Shown here: piece by piece, positions 24,917 through 37,257 of the stretch
Layout of the letters: each line of letters begins with the position of its first letter
How positions within the stretch are numbered: position 1 is the first letter of the stretch
Program-made: the position numbers and the translations under genes
DNA from: Diatrype stigma
Lineage: Eukaryota > Ascomycota > Sordariomycetes > Xylariales > Diatrypaceae
NCBI GenBank assembly: GCA_022225965.2
Contig: JAKJXP020000054.1
Coordinates: 248,001-312,000, forward strand
Direction of reading: 5' to 3'
DNA length: 64,000 bases
Notes under the pieces: model-generated
Told to the model about the DNA's origin: nothing
The model's database searches: none
What the model saw: only the letters and a program-made list of their open reading frames with translations

Positions 24917-26495
24917 ATGGTTGAGGTAGTCCAGGAATTGTTGGCCGTTGTGTGGCACAACGGTGAGTATTTCACCTGGAGAGACCGCGAGGATTCCGAA
25001 GATGTGCAGTTTGGCGGCCGTCCACACGTTGAGGCCGTCCCGACCGACGGCGACATGTGCATGGGTCTTTGGATCAAGATGGACGAAGACCACCATTTCG
25101 GTCCGGCGGGTGAGCACGAACACGATTTCAACTACGTGCTGCCGGCGTTCGTCGACAGCGAGGTGTTGATCAAAAAGGAAAATAAAATGTTGAGATTTCG
25201 CTCTAAAGGCGTGTGCCAAAGCAAATATTGGCAGTTCGGTTTCGATGGCCAACGAACCACCCAAAAGAAACCATTGGCTGCTCACGCATGGCAGCTGGGC
25301 TGCGCCACATTCATGGCGGTATTGACCAACCAGTCCAACCGGCAGCTGGAGGCCATGGTCACCCTTTTACACAAGTTTTTCCGGGCACAATACCGAGAGG
25401 GCCTGGCCAGAACTGTGGGCATCCCTGGATGCCTCTCCAGAATAGTCCCCCTCCAGCTCGCTGGAGCCCATGGCACGTATATTGTGCCAAGGGTTCCACA
25501 GGCGGTGCTGGGGAGGGGCCACTTCGGAGAGGTCTACAAGGGTGTAGACAACCAGACCAACGTCGTGTATGCAGTCAAGATTCCCGCCCAACGGGAGGGA
25601 ACCGCGAAGTTCGAGAGTTACTTCGAGCAGGTCGTCCAGAGGGAGAAGCGCAACATGCGCTTGGTGGAGCTGGTCTGCCACGTGCGTAACCCCCTATTAG
25701 TACCCCCCATTGAGTGAGGGACCATGACAGTAAGGACGAGAAGGCTAACCCGTTGTACAGAAGCACATCATCCAGTTCCAGGACCTCTGCGCCAACGGCC
25801 GTATCCTCGTGCTGGAACACATCCCCTGCGGTTCCAGCGACGGACTGTACCGCGGCCTCCCCTGGCCCACGCATAACCTCTTCCGCCTTGGCCTGCAGAT
25901 CTCCAGCGCGCTCGAGTACCTCCACACGCAGTTCGCCCTGGCCCACCGAGATGTCCAGCCAGGCAACATCCTAGTCCGGCAGCTTGTGCCCTTGCATGTC
26001 GTCCTCGCCGATTTCGGCCACGCCGCCCTCCGCCGTGACCCCCCTGTTTTCGGCAACATGTACTATCGGGCCCCGGAGACGTGGCAGGACACAGATTACC
26101 ATTGCCAGTCCGACCTGTGGTCCCTCGGAGCTACGGTCTTGAACCTTGCCATCCAGCCGAGATTCAAGTTTGACGTTGGCAAGAAGGAGCACCACCGGTA
26201 CCCAGAGCTGGTTCTCGAGCAGTTCGTGGCAGCCGTGGCCCAGCTCACGCCAACTATGAGGATCTTCATCGGGGGTATGCTCCGTAAGGACCCAGCCTCG
26301 CGGTTCTGCGCGCGCGAGGTTCACACCAGCGCGGAGTGGCTCGCGGGGTATGGTGAGCGGGGCTACCCCCAGGGGTATCCGCGGACGTTCCTCGAGGAGC
26401 ACGGCGTTTCGGCCGAGGAGATCGAACGGGCCGACGAGCGAGACAGAAGCGGAAGTCCTTGGCCGTCGCAGAGTGAGCGGGGCATCATTCTCTGA
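24917..26495 (+). CDS. Eukaryotic-type protein kinase, 499 aa
   Basis: Serine/threonine-type kinase fold (inferred from motifs). Exons 24917-25681 and 25761-26495 are joined by a 79-bp intron (donor GTGCGT, acceptor TTGTACAG, phase 0), which restores the frame broken by an early stop after the first exon. The start ATG has context ATCATGG; the frame is also open upstream but without an ATG. Residues 1-185 form an N-terminal region of unknown type. The kinase domain has the glycine loop LGRGHFGEVYKG (198-209), AVK lysine 221, HRD 317-319 with Asn 324, DFG 339-341, APE 359-361 and DLWSLG. The catalytic loop reads HRDVQPGN: the usual lysine two residues after HRD is glutamine, so activity may be reduced. 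C-terminal tail is acidic and Arg-rich. Such kinases are expanded in many ascomycetes; substrate unknown. Confidence 0.85.
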
Positions 26496-26509
26496 ACGAG
26501 GCCGCTGCG

Positions 26510-26668
26510 ATTGAACGAATTACGCTTTGATGAACGGGAACGACCAGCAGATGAATGAGCTACGCTTTGATGAACGGGAACAACCAGTGGATGAACGAGC
26601 TACGCTTTGATGAACGGGAACGACCAGCAGATGAACGAATTACGCTGCGATGAACGGGAAACGACCAG
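26510..26668. repeat. 40-bp tandem repeat, four copies
   Basis: TACGCTTTGATGAACGGGAA starts at 26521, 26561, 26601 and (as TACGCTGCGA) 26641, an exact 40-bp period. It begins about 15 bp after the kinase stop codon and so probably falls in the 3' UTR. Confidence 0.9.
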
Positions 26669-27383
26669 TGTCCATGGTGGAACGATATTGCCATGCATAG
26701 ACATGTGGACAGGACAGGCTCTGCAGTTGAGGCAGAGAAGATCGGCAGCACGACTGCCTTTGAAGACCCACAGACGAGACCACGACAGGCTATGATGAGA
26801 GGCATTTTCGAGTACGACAAACGGCAATGACTACGGTATGGTGGCGTTTCAGGTCTTTCAGGAAGATACCCACGACAAATCTTTTTCAGGCCGGTCTTTA
26901 GGGGTTTGTCCGATGAATTGGACGAGAGATAATGCAAAGGGGCGTAACGAGTTCTGCGGAACTCAACAGGTGTTGCTAGAGAAAAGAACGGAAAAGGGGA
27001 AAAAGGAAAAGGGAAACACGACACAGGACGAGCATAGAGTTCTACGGAACTTAGATTTTCGCTACCAAAAGTTAGGCGAGTAATGATGAGCAACAGAGAT
27101 TCGAGTTGTGGCTAGTCTTGAAATGCGTTGAGCGTTACATGGTCATTTTTTCAGCTTTCCCCTATTCTTCTTGTTCGGGAGCTGGATGATTAACTTACAC
27201 GGTGAATGTGAATGCCTTCTTTTGACCCGTGTAAAAGGGCGACCGATCCTATCTAGACGAACATGGTTTAAGTATATGCTAACTAACATGTGAAGACGCG
27301 GGGAATCATATGTACTAGCAGTCTATTATCTATTATACCCATACCCATGCCCCCACGCCCCCAGTAATCACAACCTCGTCACA
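26669..27383. other. Intergenic region between convergent kinase and laccase genes
   Basis: No supported gene; both flanking genes end here, so it should contain their terminators. A 177-codon minus-strand frame across the 40-bp repeat has no protein character. Confidence 0.5.
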
Positions 27384-30069
27384 TCACAGCCCACTATCGA
27401 TCTGGTCCACCACCTCACCGGCCGTGAACTCGCGCCACTCGGCGCAGGCCTGCTCGACGGCGGCGTCGGGCTCCAGCGCCATGATGTCGTCGGGCAGGAA
27501 CAGCATCTGGCTGAAGAAGCCGGCCGACGCGTGCCACACGATGTGGCAGTGGAACGGCCAGATGCCCGGGTTCTCCACGTCCATCTGCACCACAATGTGG
27601 CCCCCCGGCTGCACGTTCTGCACGTCGCGGCGCGGCGGGTTGTCGGCGAGCGCGGCGATCTGCTGTGCGGCTCTGTTGGATATGGATGTGGGTGAGAATG
27701 TGGACGGATGGTCGGCGTTGCTATTGCCGCTGCTGTTTTGGTGGTGGTGGTTGTTGTTGCTGCTGCTGCTGCTGCTGCTGTTGTTTCTGTTTCTGTTGGT
27801 GTCGAAGTCTCCATCGTAGGGCCCCGGCCCCGCGGCTAAGATGTACATGTTGAGGCCGTGGGCGTGGATCGGATGATAACTAGAAGCGTGGATGTTTAGT
27901 TGACTGCTTTATTCGTTGGGGCGCGTGAACATTTCATACAAGTAATGGCGGTATTTGAGGAATAGAAGGTATGACGTCGCGTTGTCGAAATCGAGAGGAA
28001 AATAACGGTGGTAACACATGTATACGTACGAATGCGTGGGGTTGTTCACGATGAAGCGGATTGAGGTGTTGGTCCCGTAGTTATTGACGCGGTTTATAGG
28101 GTCAAACTCGATATCGCCCCTTAGCACCTGGAGGAGGGTCGGGTCGCTGTAGTTTACCCTCCCAGATTTCCCCTGTAGTAGCGACCCGATATACGTGTGA
28201 GCTGCAGTAGAGATAGGTATGTAGGCGGGCAAAGGAACCTTGTACCGGTATTGGGCGGTACTAGAGACGGACACAAGGAGAGCAGAGGAAGACCTAACTC
28301 ACACCGAAGGTCCACAGTAGGTTCCCACTGGCGTTGCGGTAGATCCCGATATCCATGTGCTGAGTCCACGACGGCTCGGGCAGCGCGATGGGGTAATACG
28401 GCCTGGTCAGCTCCAGGGGATCGTTCGCGCAGGTGCCGGGATCGGGGACGTCCCAGGGCTCGCTATCGGGCACGGCGTCCGTGTCGGCGTCCGTCTCAGT
28501 ATCAGCATCTTGCATGTAGTACACGACGGCCAGGGCGTGTTGCTGTTTCGCGAGAGAGCAGCTGGTGAGACTAGCGCGGAGCCAGAAGGCCGATGTTGGT
28601 ATTGAGTTCGACTTTGGGCTCGATTTCGATCTCGGGTGTGGTGGATGCTCCTCAGCGTGGTCGGTAGCGAAGGTATTACTAGTCTTAGCCTTAGTCACCA
28701 GGGCCTGTGCCCGAACGACGACGTCGACGCGCTGGCCGATTCCAATCGTCACGACGGGCGTGTCGTACGGCTCTACCTCGACGAAGTCCTGCGCCATCAC
28801 CGTCATCATGTGTTCATCGAGCGAGATGCGCTCTACCCCCTGCGATCCGGTGTTAATGAAACGGAGCCGGTGCGCTTTGCCCGACTGGAATCGAAATTTG
28901 GACAGCCCAGCGTTTTCTGTACACGTTGTTGTCTTCTTTGTCGTCTCCCTCCTTCCACTTGTCGTGTTGTCTTGATCGTTCTCATTATCATTCTCGCGGT
29001 CGTTCTCGTTCTTAATATTGTCGTCGTTGCCTCCCTCGGCCCGGTCCACCGTCGCGTCACAATCGAAGTTCATCCTCCCGTTGATCAGGTTATTGTCCGA
29101 GAAAACCCTCCCCGAGAAACCGGGTGCCATGACCTCCTCGACAACAGTCAAGTAATCCTCGTGCCACCAGTCTATATTGCGCATGATTCCACCACGGTGG
29201 TGATTAGCTTAGGTCGACGGTTGGTAGTAGAATGGAGATAGTCATGTAATGCATTGCCAGCCATGGAGTAAGGTCGTAGTGCTATACTCACCGTTCACCA
29301 TGATGGGGCCTAGGTCGATGTCATAGTCGACATTCCTAGGTCCGTAAATGACAATGGGCCCGCTGAGCCCACCTGAGTACTGGGCCGAGTAGTGTGAGTG
29401 GTACCACGACGTGCCGTAGAGTTCGGCGCGGAACTTGTACGTGAAGGTCTTGCCGGGGGCGATGGGACACTGCGTGACCCCCGGCGGGCCGTCCATCCAC
29501 GGCGTCCCGTGCTGGAGGAACCCATGCCAGTGGATGGCGGTGCCTTCAGGCGGGTCGTCTGTGAGCAGGTTGTTGACTTTAACCTCAATCCAGTCGCCCC
29601 AGTTGGCTTCGATCAGCGGCCCTGGGTATTGGTCGTTGACGAGCATCACGCTCTTCTCGTAGCCGTCAGGCGCAATCACGCCCCGGCTCACATTGAACTC
29701 GTAGGACCTGGTAAACCCCGTGGCGGGACCGTCTTTATAGGGGTTGGAACCCCTGGCCGTCCTGTCACCCCATGGGCAAGGCCCATGGTCGCCGTAGCCG
29801 CCGTAGCCGCCGTGATCTCCATGGTTGCCACCGTGGCCGATTATCCAGAGAGGGAGTGTCGTAGCAGCAAATGTTCCCCATGTCGATTTTCTGTGATTGC
29901 AGGTCAGCGGTACTCAAACAGCAAGATATTTAGCTAGTAACTAACCAGGGGATGGGTTGGCAGGAGAAACTTGGCTTGAGGGGAGCTGGAGGGATTCTTA
30001 CCCGTTCTGCGATTTTGATGTTAGTGCTCCACGCAGATCTTTACATGACTTTAAGAAGCCCAATTCCAT
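27384..30069 (-). CDS. Laccase-type multicopper oxidase (asco-laccase), about 724 aa
   Basis: Oxidises phenolic substrates with reduction of O2 to water (family knowledge). Five exons on the minus strand: 30069-30002, 29890-29292, 29171-28303, 28172-28030 and 27879-27384; all four introns (111, 120, 130, 150 bp) have GT-AG ends and matching phases. Copper motifs: HWHG 143-146, HSHYS 187-191, HPIHAHG 562-568 (LHGH variant), HCHIVWH 670-676. The position ten residues after the type-1 cysteine is Phe (681). The protein ends in DSGL, the C-terminal plug typical of ascomycete laccases. A hydrophobic stretch (28-41, [12 protein letters not shown]) preceded by basic residues may be a signal peptide or anchor; the first exon and start are the least certain part. 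It is longer than usual (about 560-620) because of Asn/Asp/Glu-rich and Ser/Asn/His low-complexity insertions. Convergent with the kinase gene. Confidence 0.88.
27745..27800 (-). repeat. Trinucleotide repeat inside the laccase coding region
   Basis: A CAG/AAC-type triplet run on the coding strand encodes a Ser/Asn-rich tract (seven Ser followed by Asn and His) between the HPIHAHG and HCHIVWH copper motifs. Its length may vary between strains. Confidence 0.8.
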
Positions 30070-30114
30070 TTCAGGAACGATCGGACGGTTCCGAGAAGCC
30101 AGGGTATCAAAGGG

Positions 30115-31915
30115 GTGCTACTCAAGAAGGAAGCTGAGGGATATCAGCTATTAAAACTTGCGAATGGGAAAGCGTATCGGGAAGGGGCCTTGGAAGGGAG
30201 GGGAGTAAGGTTTCTGCAGCTTATAAGCAGAATCAAGGAGCTCCTAGAAGAGGTGCAGAACTTGCCGCTTTGTCTAATAATCCACCACATTCCGCAAAAC
30301 TGTATTAGAACTCTGCTTGTTGCTGATATCATCACGGCTTCAGCGTGGCGTCATATGGTTGAGCCGTGTTTTGGAAAGCTCCCGGATGTATGCGGCCTAG
30401 GTATGTCTTCTTTTCCTTTAGGCTGCATGGTCATATGACCGCTACTTCGAAGTTGAGACCCATGCTCGCTCATTGTTCAGTAGCAGCTTCAAGCGAGCTT
30501 ATGAGGCGGCTCGGCAAGGAAATACGTATACATTAGTCAACGAGCAGAGATTTGTAAATGACCTCGGTCGAAACCTCCGTAGTAGTTCTGCACTGTAATA
30601 GAAATAATGGAGATATAAGGCAACTTTTGGGCCCAGTGACTGAAGCGGACCACGCAAACGACCTCCTTGAGATGATAGATTTGTATTCGGCAGGGTTCCT
30701 CCGAGTCATTGTGTTCCTGGTAGAGTTGTCGTGCCTGTCATAGTCAGGGCTGCAGGCATGGATATTCATACTGTTCCTGACTATGGTCGAAGCTTAGAGC
30801 TTAAACTTATTCTCTGGTTGGATGCTGAGTTTGAAGACCCTGGGTGGCCTGACCTTGAACTGATATTTTTTTTATGCACACGTAAAACTAAACTGCTATC
30901 CTTCCCGTCATCTTGTTCGGATGTTGAGTTTTTGGTGTCTGAAAAGTGATGGAGCCCTACCTCCGGAATGTGATATCGTTTCTCTAAGTCACTATCTTTT
31001 GTATTCTCCATTAATAATCAGCAGAGTGTTTGCTAGATATTGTTTTGGCAATCTGATAGATTGCGAACGTTCCGACCAGGGCAGAGGGAAGATTGATATT
31101 GGCTGTACAGCAGCGCCTCATATGGAGTGGCGGTTGCAAGGGTGGTCAGACTAGGTTCAAGCTTAAGTGAGTTCGAAGCTTGCCTTGTGTTACTCTCGGC
31201 CCGTGGCTAAGGAAATGGCTAACTGGAGAGTGGAAGAAAATCATGATGATGTAAGACATAATTTGGAGACAAGATCCCAGCAGTAGACAGGACGGTAAGT
31301 GGCTCATTGCCCTTCTCTGGCTTTTATTGAGCGAGTAAGAGTTAACTCGGAAATGGTCTGGGTATTGTGTAATGTATGAACCGCCTCAAATTGGTGGTGC
31401 AACGTCGAATAGCCAGGAAACAGACTTTTTGCAGCCGCAACAGCTGAAGGGGCTTCCTAGATTACCTACGGCTCGTACGATATGGTAATCGCTTGCTTCG
31501 AAGGAGCTTGCAGCATACTTGCAAGATATGTGTGCCGCAACACGAGAAAAGGAGATTCCACAACGCCGTGTTATTTACAAGCATGGTGATTGTACATGAT
31601 AGTGAGCAGAGCAAGGGCTCTCTGCTGGTATTTGGCAGGTTTGAGTTCTCCTTGGCCACGGACGAGTGGATTATTGAGAGCGTGGCCGGTACCCTTGCTG
31701 TGCTGCCATTATGAAGGGTCGCCGTTGTGCTCTAGCGAATGCTTCGGCAGCAATCGGCGATGTGTCTGTTCGAATGGCACTGCCGATGGACATGAAGAAG
31801 CTGTACCCGCAAAGTCATCAGCAGAGCTATCCCTCATGTGTGTATCCGTTCCATCCGCACTCACCCGAATGTTGCTCCAGATCCGGCCATATATTGGCCC
31901 AAGGTCCTCATAATG
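30115..31915 (+). pseudogene. Decayed coding relics, unknown family
   Basis: Protein-like stretches occur in changing plus-strand frames: GVRFLQLISRIKELLEEVQN near 30.2 kb, YFEVETHARSLFSSSFKRAY near 30.45 kb, and LELKLILWLDAEFEDPGWPD near 30.8 kb. Stops and frame changes separate them without clear intron signals. I infer an old degraded gene. No catalytic motif or domain name can be given. Confidence 0.3.
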
Positions 31916-34300
31916 CCGTTTGGTCCGGCGCCGTATCGGAAGATATTCACAGTTCCTAACAACCTTGGATTAGTCGCAACGTCTCCATCCCCCTGTCACC
32001 CTGCAACATAAGACCAACCAAATATAAACCCGATTATGACACCGACGGCTGCAGTTGAAAATCCAATGTCAGTGGTTCAGCTCGAGCTTTCTCAGGAATC
32101 GTAGTTGTCATTTCGAGGTCGACCTACATCCGCCCATCATTGCGCCCATTTTTACTGCCAATCGCGAATGTCAATGTCAGCTCAATACTCCAGTGAAACC
32201 CGATGCCAATAGCTTGGGGGAAAGGGCGACGAACATTTGTCAACGGTTGAAGGGCCCGTAGGACCACGTTGGACCGGTACAGGCATCTTTGCAGGAGGAT
32301 GTGGATGGAGGTGTCGGTTGAGGCGCCGAAGAATCAGGGGGTCGTCGAGGGTCAAGGGGGCCGTCGAGGGTCAAGGGGGCCGTCGAGGGTCAAGGGGGTC
32401 GATGAGGGTTCAGGAGGTCGATCGAATCGTCGGCTACTCTTATAGATCTCTTGCAAAGGATGCTTTTTTGTAGTTTTGTCGCAACTTGCTCTAACTGCCC
32501 AGTGTAAGGTAAAGTCAGATTTCGTAGGGCTGGTAGCGTAGCCTCGAAAAGCGCAGCCTTGTAGCTTTAAGTGATTGGGTGGGGAAGTTCCCAGCTCCCA
32601 ACTAATAGGCCCGGTGGACTAACTAGAAATTTGCAAATGCGACAATTGCAGCGCTTGTCAATTGGTGGTGCTCGGTGCTTGGTGCTTGGTGTGCGGTGCT
32701 TGGTGGTGCTTGGTGGTACTGGTGATGGCGGGGTCCACGGGTGTTAGTGGTCTGATCCAGCTGTCTGGTAAGCACCTGGCATGCTGGCAGGAAGCCGTCG
32801 TATGGTTGCAGCTGACAGCAGCGTCATCTCCATCCCGTGGCCCGAGGCCTTGTCCCGTCTCATCTCGATCTTGATTCTATCGATAAGCATGACAGGTTGA
32901 AGACTAATGGACTGACTAGCTGCTGTGGTCAAAGCGTCATCCCTTTTCGTCGATATACAGGCTGTCACGTGCTCATTATTCATACATGTCCACTGACTGC
33001 TACCCTAGGTATCTAGGCACATGCAGCTTACATACTGTCCCACAACGGAGTACAAGCGCTTGAATGATACCAATAAGTATAGCTGCATATGTCAGTGTTG
33101 TTCCTAAATGCGATTCAGCTTTTCAGGTTTCCTCTCAAGGTGTCTTCTATCCATGGAGTTGAGGGTAGTAATATGTACTTGTGTGTGCAGGTACGAAATA
33201 CTACAGTAAATGCGAAGAGATAGGAGCCACCAATGTGAATGGAACCAATGTGAAGTGCGTAACTATGTAGGTATGTACATAATCCAGCAGATCAAGTAGC
33301 GACATACACCCAACATCTTATCTTCTGCAGCGCCAGCACTGCAACATTGAAAGTGGATAGTCCCAGGTTGTACATGCCCGCTACATTGCCCCGTAACCCC
33401 GTTGCCCCATTGCTCCACTCAGTGGTCCGTGCGTGTCTTCAAGATCTGTTCAGCCAACCAACGTGCGCTATCCAGTCCCCTCGCGGTGCTGCAGCTGTGC
33501 AGTCGTGTCAGTGGCCTCCTGGGCTCCATTGTCTGTTGCCCACCGAAGTACCAAGGCCTAAGGTCCTGTCGTTAGGTGTTAGACGTCGACCCAGACCTGA
33601 GAGAAAAAAAGGCAGAAGCGAGTCCTTCCACTGCGACTTTGCATCTCCATACTACTACAAAGTGCATACCTAGAATTTGACACAACTGCCCGCACTGCCC
33701 GACCTTACCGTGCTTTCACAGCGACGGTGACCCCTTGCGAGCATTTACTAGTTACAGCATTCATTATCAGCCTTAGCACTTCTGTACTGCCTCTGCACGT
33801 CCTCTCTGGAGCCGCTAATACATACATCCCAAGCACCCAAGGCGACCTTAGAACCAGGCACCCCAGGCGCTTAGCGAAAAAGACCGGGGGTGAGAGGATG
33901 GAACCTGACATTTGAAGATTACAGAGCAGAGAGAGAGACTGGAGCTGGAGCGCCCGGGGCCCAGTGGGAGAGTGCTGATCCAGTGGCAGAAACAAAGCAA
34001 CATTCAAGGCCAGGCCACAGGCCACATACCGGTACAATACCACCACCACAGGCACCACCACAGGCCACAGACCATCCGACAGAAGACCGACAACCTTGGA
34101 ACCTTGGAACCTGGGACCCTTCCCAACGTGAACTCAACTCCAGATTGATCTTTTCGGTCGTCAATCAATTCCTTTGGTTTTGGATGTCTTGAACATCGTC
34201 TCAACCAATTCTCCCATGTAACCACCCACGCTGCATCGCGACTTTTTTTCTAGAATATCCCGGGATTCACCCCGTCTACCTTAATTTCTTCACTGGTTCG
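31916..34300. other. Intergenic region with minisatellites
   Basis: No supported gene. Contains the 19-bp tandem repeat at 32.34 kb and a GGTGCTT-rich short repeat at about 32663-32715. The last part (from about 34300) is pyrimidine-rich and is probably the promoter and 5' leader of the FHA gene. Confidence 0.45.
32338..32412. repeat. 19-bp minisatellite, about four copies
   Basis: The unit GTCGAGGGTCAAGGGGGCC has a 19-bp period (TCGAGG at 32345, 32364, 32383), with a diverged last copy. Confidence 0.85.
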
Positions 34301-34831
34301 TCTTTGATAACAGCTCCCTTCCTTCTTTCTCTTTTGCCCCTTGACGCCACCTTCAACAAACTTCCAACATCCAACATCCAACATCCAGCATTCAACTTCC
34401 GACTTTTTCTACTCCTTCTGCGATGCAAACCAGCCCCGACACGCTACTATCGACAAGACCAGCAATCCATCCAAATCCATCCCTTGACTGATCCATTCCT
34501 TCCCGCTACAGATAGCAAATTTCTCCATCTTCAGCGAAATCATTTGGTTGCCAATCAGCTTCGATCCGCATTTAGATTATTTGTTTCACCAACGCGCCGG
34601 TCGGGCCCTTCTCTGTTCGCTTCGCTCGCGTGGAGGGGAATAGGGACAGAGACGAAGACACTATTCCTAACCAACCTGGGTAGTCCTTGCCAGACTTGCC
34701 AACTCTGCACCTCATCCTGCATCGACTTCTCATCACCCTCTTCTTGCCCTGCCATCCCCCGCCAGGGTTTATATTCGCTAGCACGCGCTTTCCTACTTTA
34801 GATCAATCCAACCAGCCCTACATTCTTCCTC

Positions 34832-37257
34832 ATGACGGCAGTCGCAAGCCCTCCGACCTTCTCCCAGCATAACCGACCGGCATGGGGCGTTAACGGTGGC
34901 CATCAACCAGACGAGCTTAACCGTATGTTTATGCCACGAAAGAGTTTACAGCGGAACAACTCATCATCGTCTATTGCATCGACATCATCGAACTCGTCAT
35001 CTTCGACCGTTATCTCACACAACTCCAATCCCAGCAACCCCCAGACAAATGGCGCTCCGATGGCAGGTACCGATATGAACTCATGGCAAAACCCGTCAAG
35101 TAATGGCGCTGTCAATGGAGCTGTTGGTGGCGCTGTTGGTGGTGCTCCAGCTGCTGCAGGCGCTCGAAAGCGTCCTCATCCTAAAGCTCCCTCCTGGGGC
35201 TCGGGACCTTCGCGGAAACCCGACGGGCAGCTGGATTTTGGTCAGCCCGGCATGCCAGGGCGGCAGTCGCAAGCTGCCAATGGACTGAATGGAGCTGTTA
35301 ATGGCATCCATGCCGCTGCCCCGATTCTCCCATCACAAGCTCAGATGGCTGCACAGCAGGCTATGTCAAGACCAATCACCGAGCCGATGCCCACTGCTGG
35401 CCAGCCGGTGCTGTACCTCTTATCGCAAAATGGAACGTTCGAGAGAAAGACGATATCCGTACCATTCTCCCCTGAGACCCTTAGGATAGGTCGTCAGACG
35501 AATGTGAAGACTGTCCCAACTCCCGTCAATGGCTACTTCGATTCCAAAGTCCTATCCCGCCAGCATGCGGAGATATGGGCCGATAGGCAGGGAAAGATTT
35601 GGATTCGTGACGTTAAATCTTCAAACGGAACCTTTGTCAACGGCACCCGGTTATCGCAGGAAAACCGCGAGTCTGAACCTCATGAGCTGCAGACCGGGGA
35701 TCATCTAGAGCTTGGTATTGACATTGTCAGCGAAGACCAAAAGACGATTGTGCATCACAAAGTTGCCGCTAAGGTCGAACATGCTGGGTTTATGAGCCCT
35801 TCGAGTAACCTGCTCGATATGAATTTCGGTGACCTCGATCCTGCAAACGGGGCCATGATGATGCAACCCCAAGGTGGAGTGGCTTTTCGTGGAAGAAACG
35901 GTGGTCAAGCGCCCATTGCAGGCAACGGCAGGATGGCTCCCGCGAATGGTATGATGGGTCCTCAGCCAAATAGCATGACTCATCAGCGAGGTGGTTTTTT
36001 CTTCTCTCCTATCAGCACGGAACAGATCGTCAAAAGGCTCCAGGTACGCGTATCCGTAAATTGGGCTAATGTGAATGGCAACTAACCAAATACGTGTAGA
36101 GCGAAATGCGTACAGCTCGCCTCCAGTCTCAGGATCTAGGGCGGACTGGCCAATTCATTGGTGCTTTACTTTCTAAGGACGATATCAAAGATTCCGAGAA
36201 GCCAGAGCTAATGGAGCAGCCAAAACCTCAAATGATGAATGGAAATTCACACTCATTCAGGACAGACAACAAGACGAGATTCTCAGATCCTCCCGCGCCC
36301 CCGCCTCAACAGCCGTTGCCCGAGAAACCCGACGTTCCCTCCTTGAAGCGAGGAATTACTGAGCGCCCGAAGATACACGCCCAGAACGGTTCTCCTATTC
36401 GTCAAGACGGTAATATGAGTCAAATTTTACAACTTACCGAAGCACTGAACAACGCGAAGAAAGAAATTGAGACGCAGAGCTCTCGCATGCGTGCGCTCGA
36501 GGACAGATTACAGGAGGAGCGGCAGGCTAGAGAGCAGGCTGAGGAGAGAACCAGGAGACTGGAGGATCATAATGCGCCCAAGATGAACGGGCACCCTGTG
36601 AAGCCGGAAGCTGAAACCGATGCTCTAGAAGCCGCTTTTGAGCCACCTATGGAGATAATCGAGGCTCACCAAGACGATACCCCTACGAGCGACGCCGGAA
36701 AGCCTCTCTCGACCCACCCCGAAGCTATGGAAGCGTCTGCAACGCATCTATATGCCCAGATCGAGACTATGGTGCTCGAGATGAAGGATCTACGACAGCA
36801 GCTTGAAGCTTTCAAATACCGTGCAGAAACGGCCGAAGCGGAACGAGACTCGGATCGGAAGTCCTTGGCTGAGATGGCGATGCAGATCAGGAAAGAGGCG
36901 GAAGCCAGGGAGGCCGCCACTCGCGAAAAAGCTGTGCAATCTCAGGTTGGCGCCCACGTTGCTCAACAATCCGATGACCAGAGCGAGATATCTGATGGGT
37001 CGTCGTCTACTATGATTAGGACCCCGTCCACGAGCTCCAGCCAAAGCAACACGACGCCTGCAGAACCCGTCGACCCTCCGACTTTATCCCGAGCCAACAC
37101 CATAACGCCATTGACGGCATCGGCCGCTGGCTTGAAACCTGAAGACGCACTAGCTAACAGTGTACCATTTGCGTCGATGATCGGCGTGGTGATGATTGGT
37201 ATGGGATTGATGGCTTACATCAACGGGTGGCAGCCGCATCCCCGGTTTGACCGGTGA
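34832..37257 (+). CDS. pro45: FHA-domain, tail-anchored STRIPAK component (SLMAP/PRO45/HAM-4 type), 789 aa
   Basis: Likely orthologue of the SLMAP-like subunit of the STRIPAK signalling complex (PRO45 in Sordaria, HAM-4 in Neurospora, Far9/Far10 in yeast), which sits on nuclear/ER membranes and is needed for cell fusion and fruiting-body development (family knowledge). Exons 34832-36043 and 36100-37257; the 56-bp intron has donor GTACGC, an ACTAACC branch site and acceptor GTGTAG, phase 0. Residues 1-190 are disordered, Ser/Asn/Gly/Ala-rich. The FHA domain (about 191-300) has IGR 219-221, SRQH 242-245 and SSNGTFVNG ending at 271, the phosphothreonine-binding signature. Coiled coils follow at roughly 510-565 and 610-680. 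A single hydrophobic segment (about 759-780) near the C-terminus gives a tail anchor. A long CT-rich leader (34310-34830) precedes the ATG. The domain order matches the family exactly; the symbol is by homology pattern only. Confidence 0.88.

Noticed and set aside
26560..27093. 177-codon minus-strand frame
   Set aside because: Spans the 40-bp repeats and is biased in Ser/Phe/Pro; no protein features.
28636..29241. Plus-strand 201-codon frame
   Set aside because: Antisense shadow of laccase exon 3, whose copper-oxidase reading and introns are well supported.
34304..34801. 165-codon plus frame upstream of the FHA gene
   Set aside because: Reads a CT-rich leader; hydrophobic N-terminus is a composition effect, and the FHA ATG lies just downstream.
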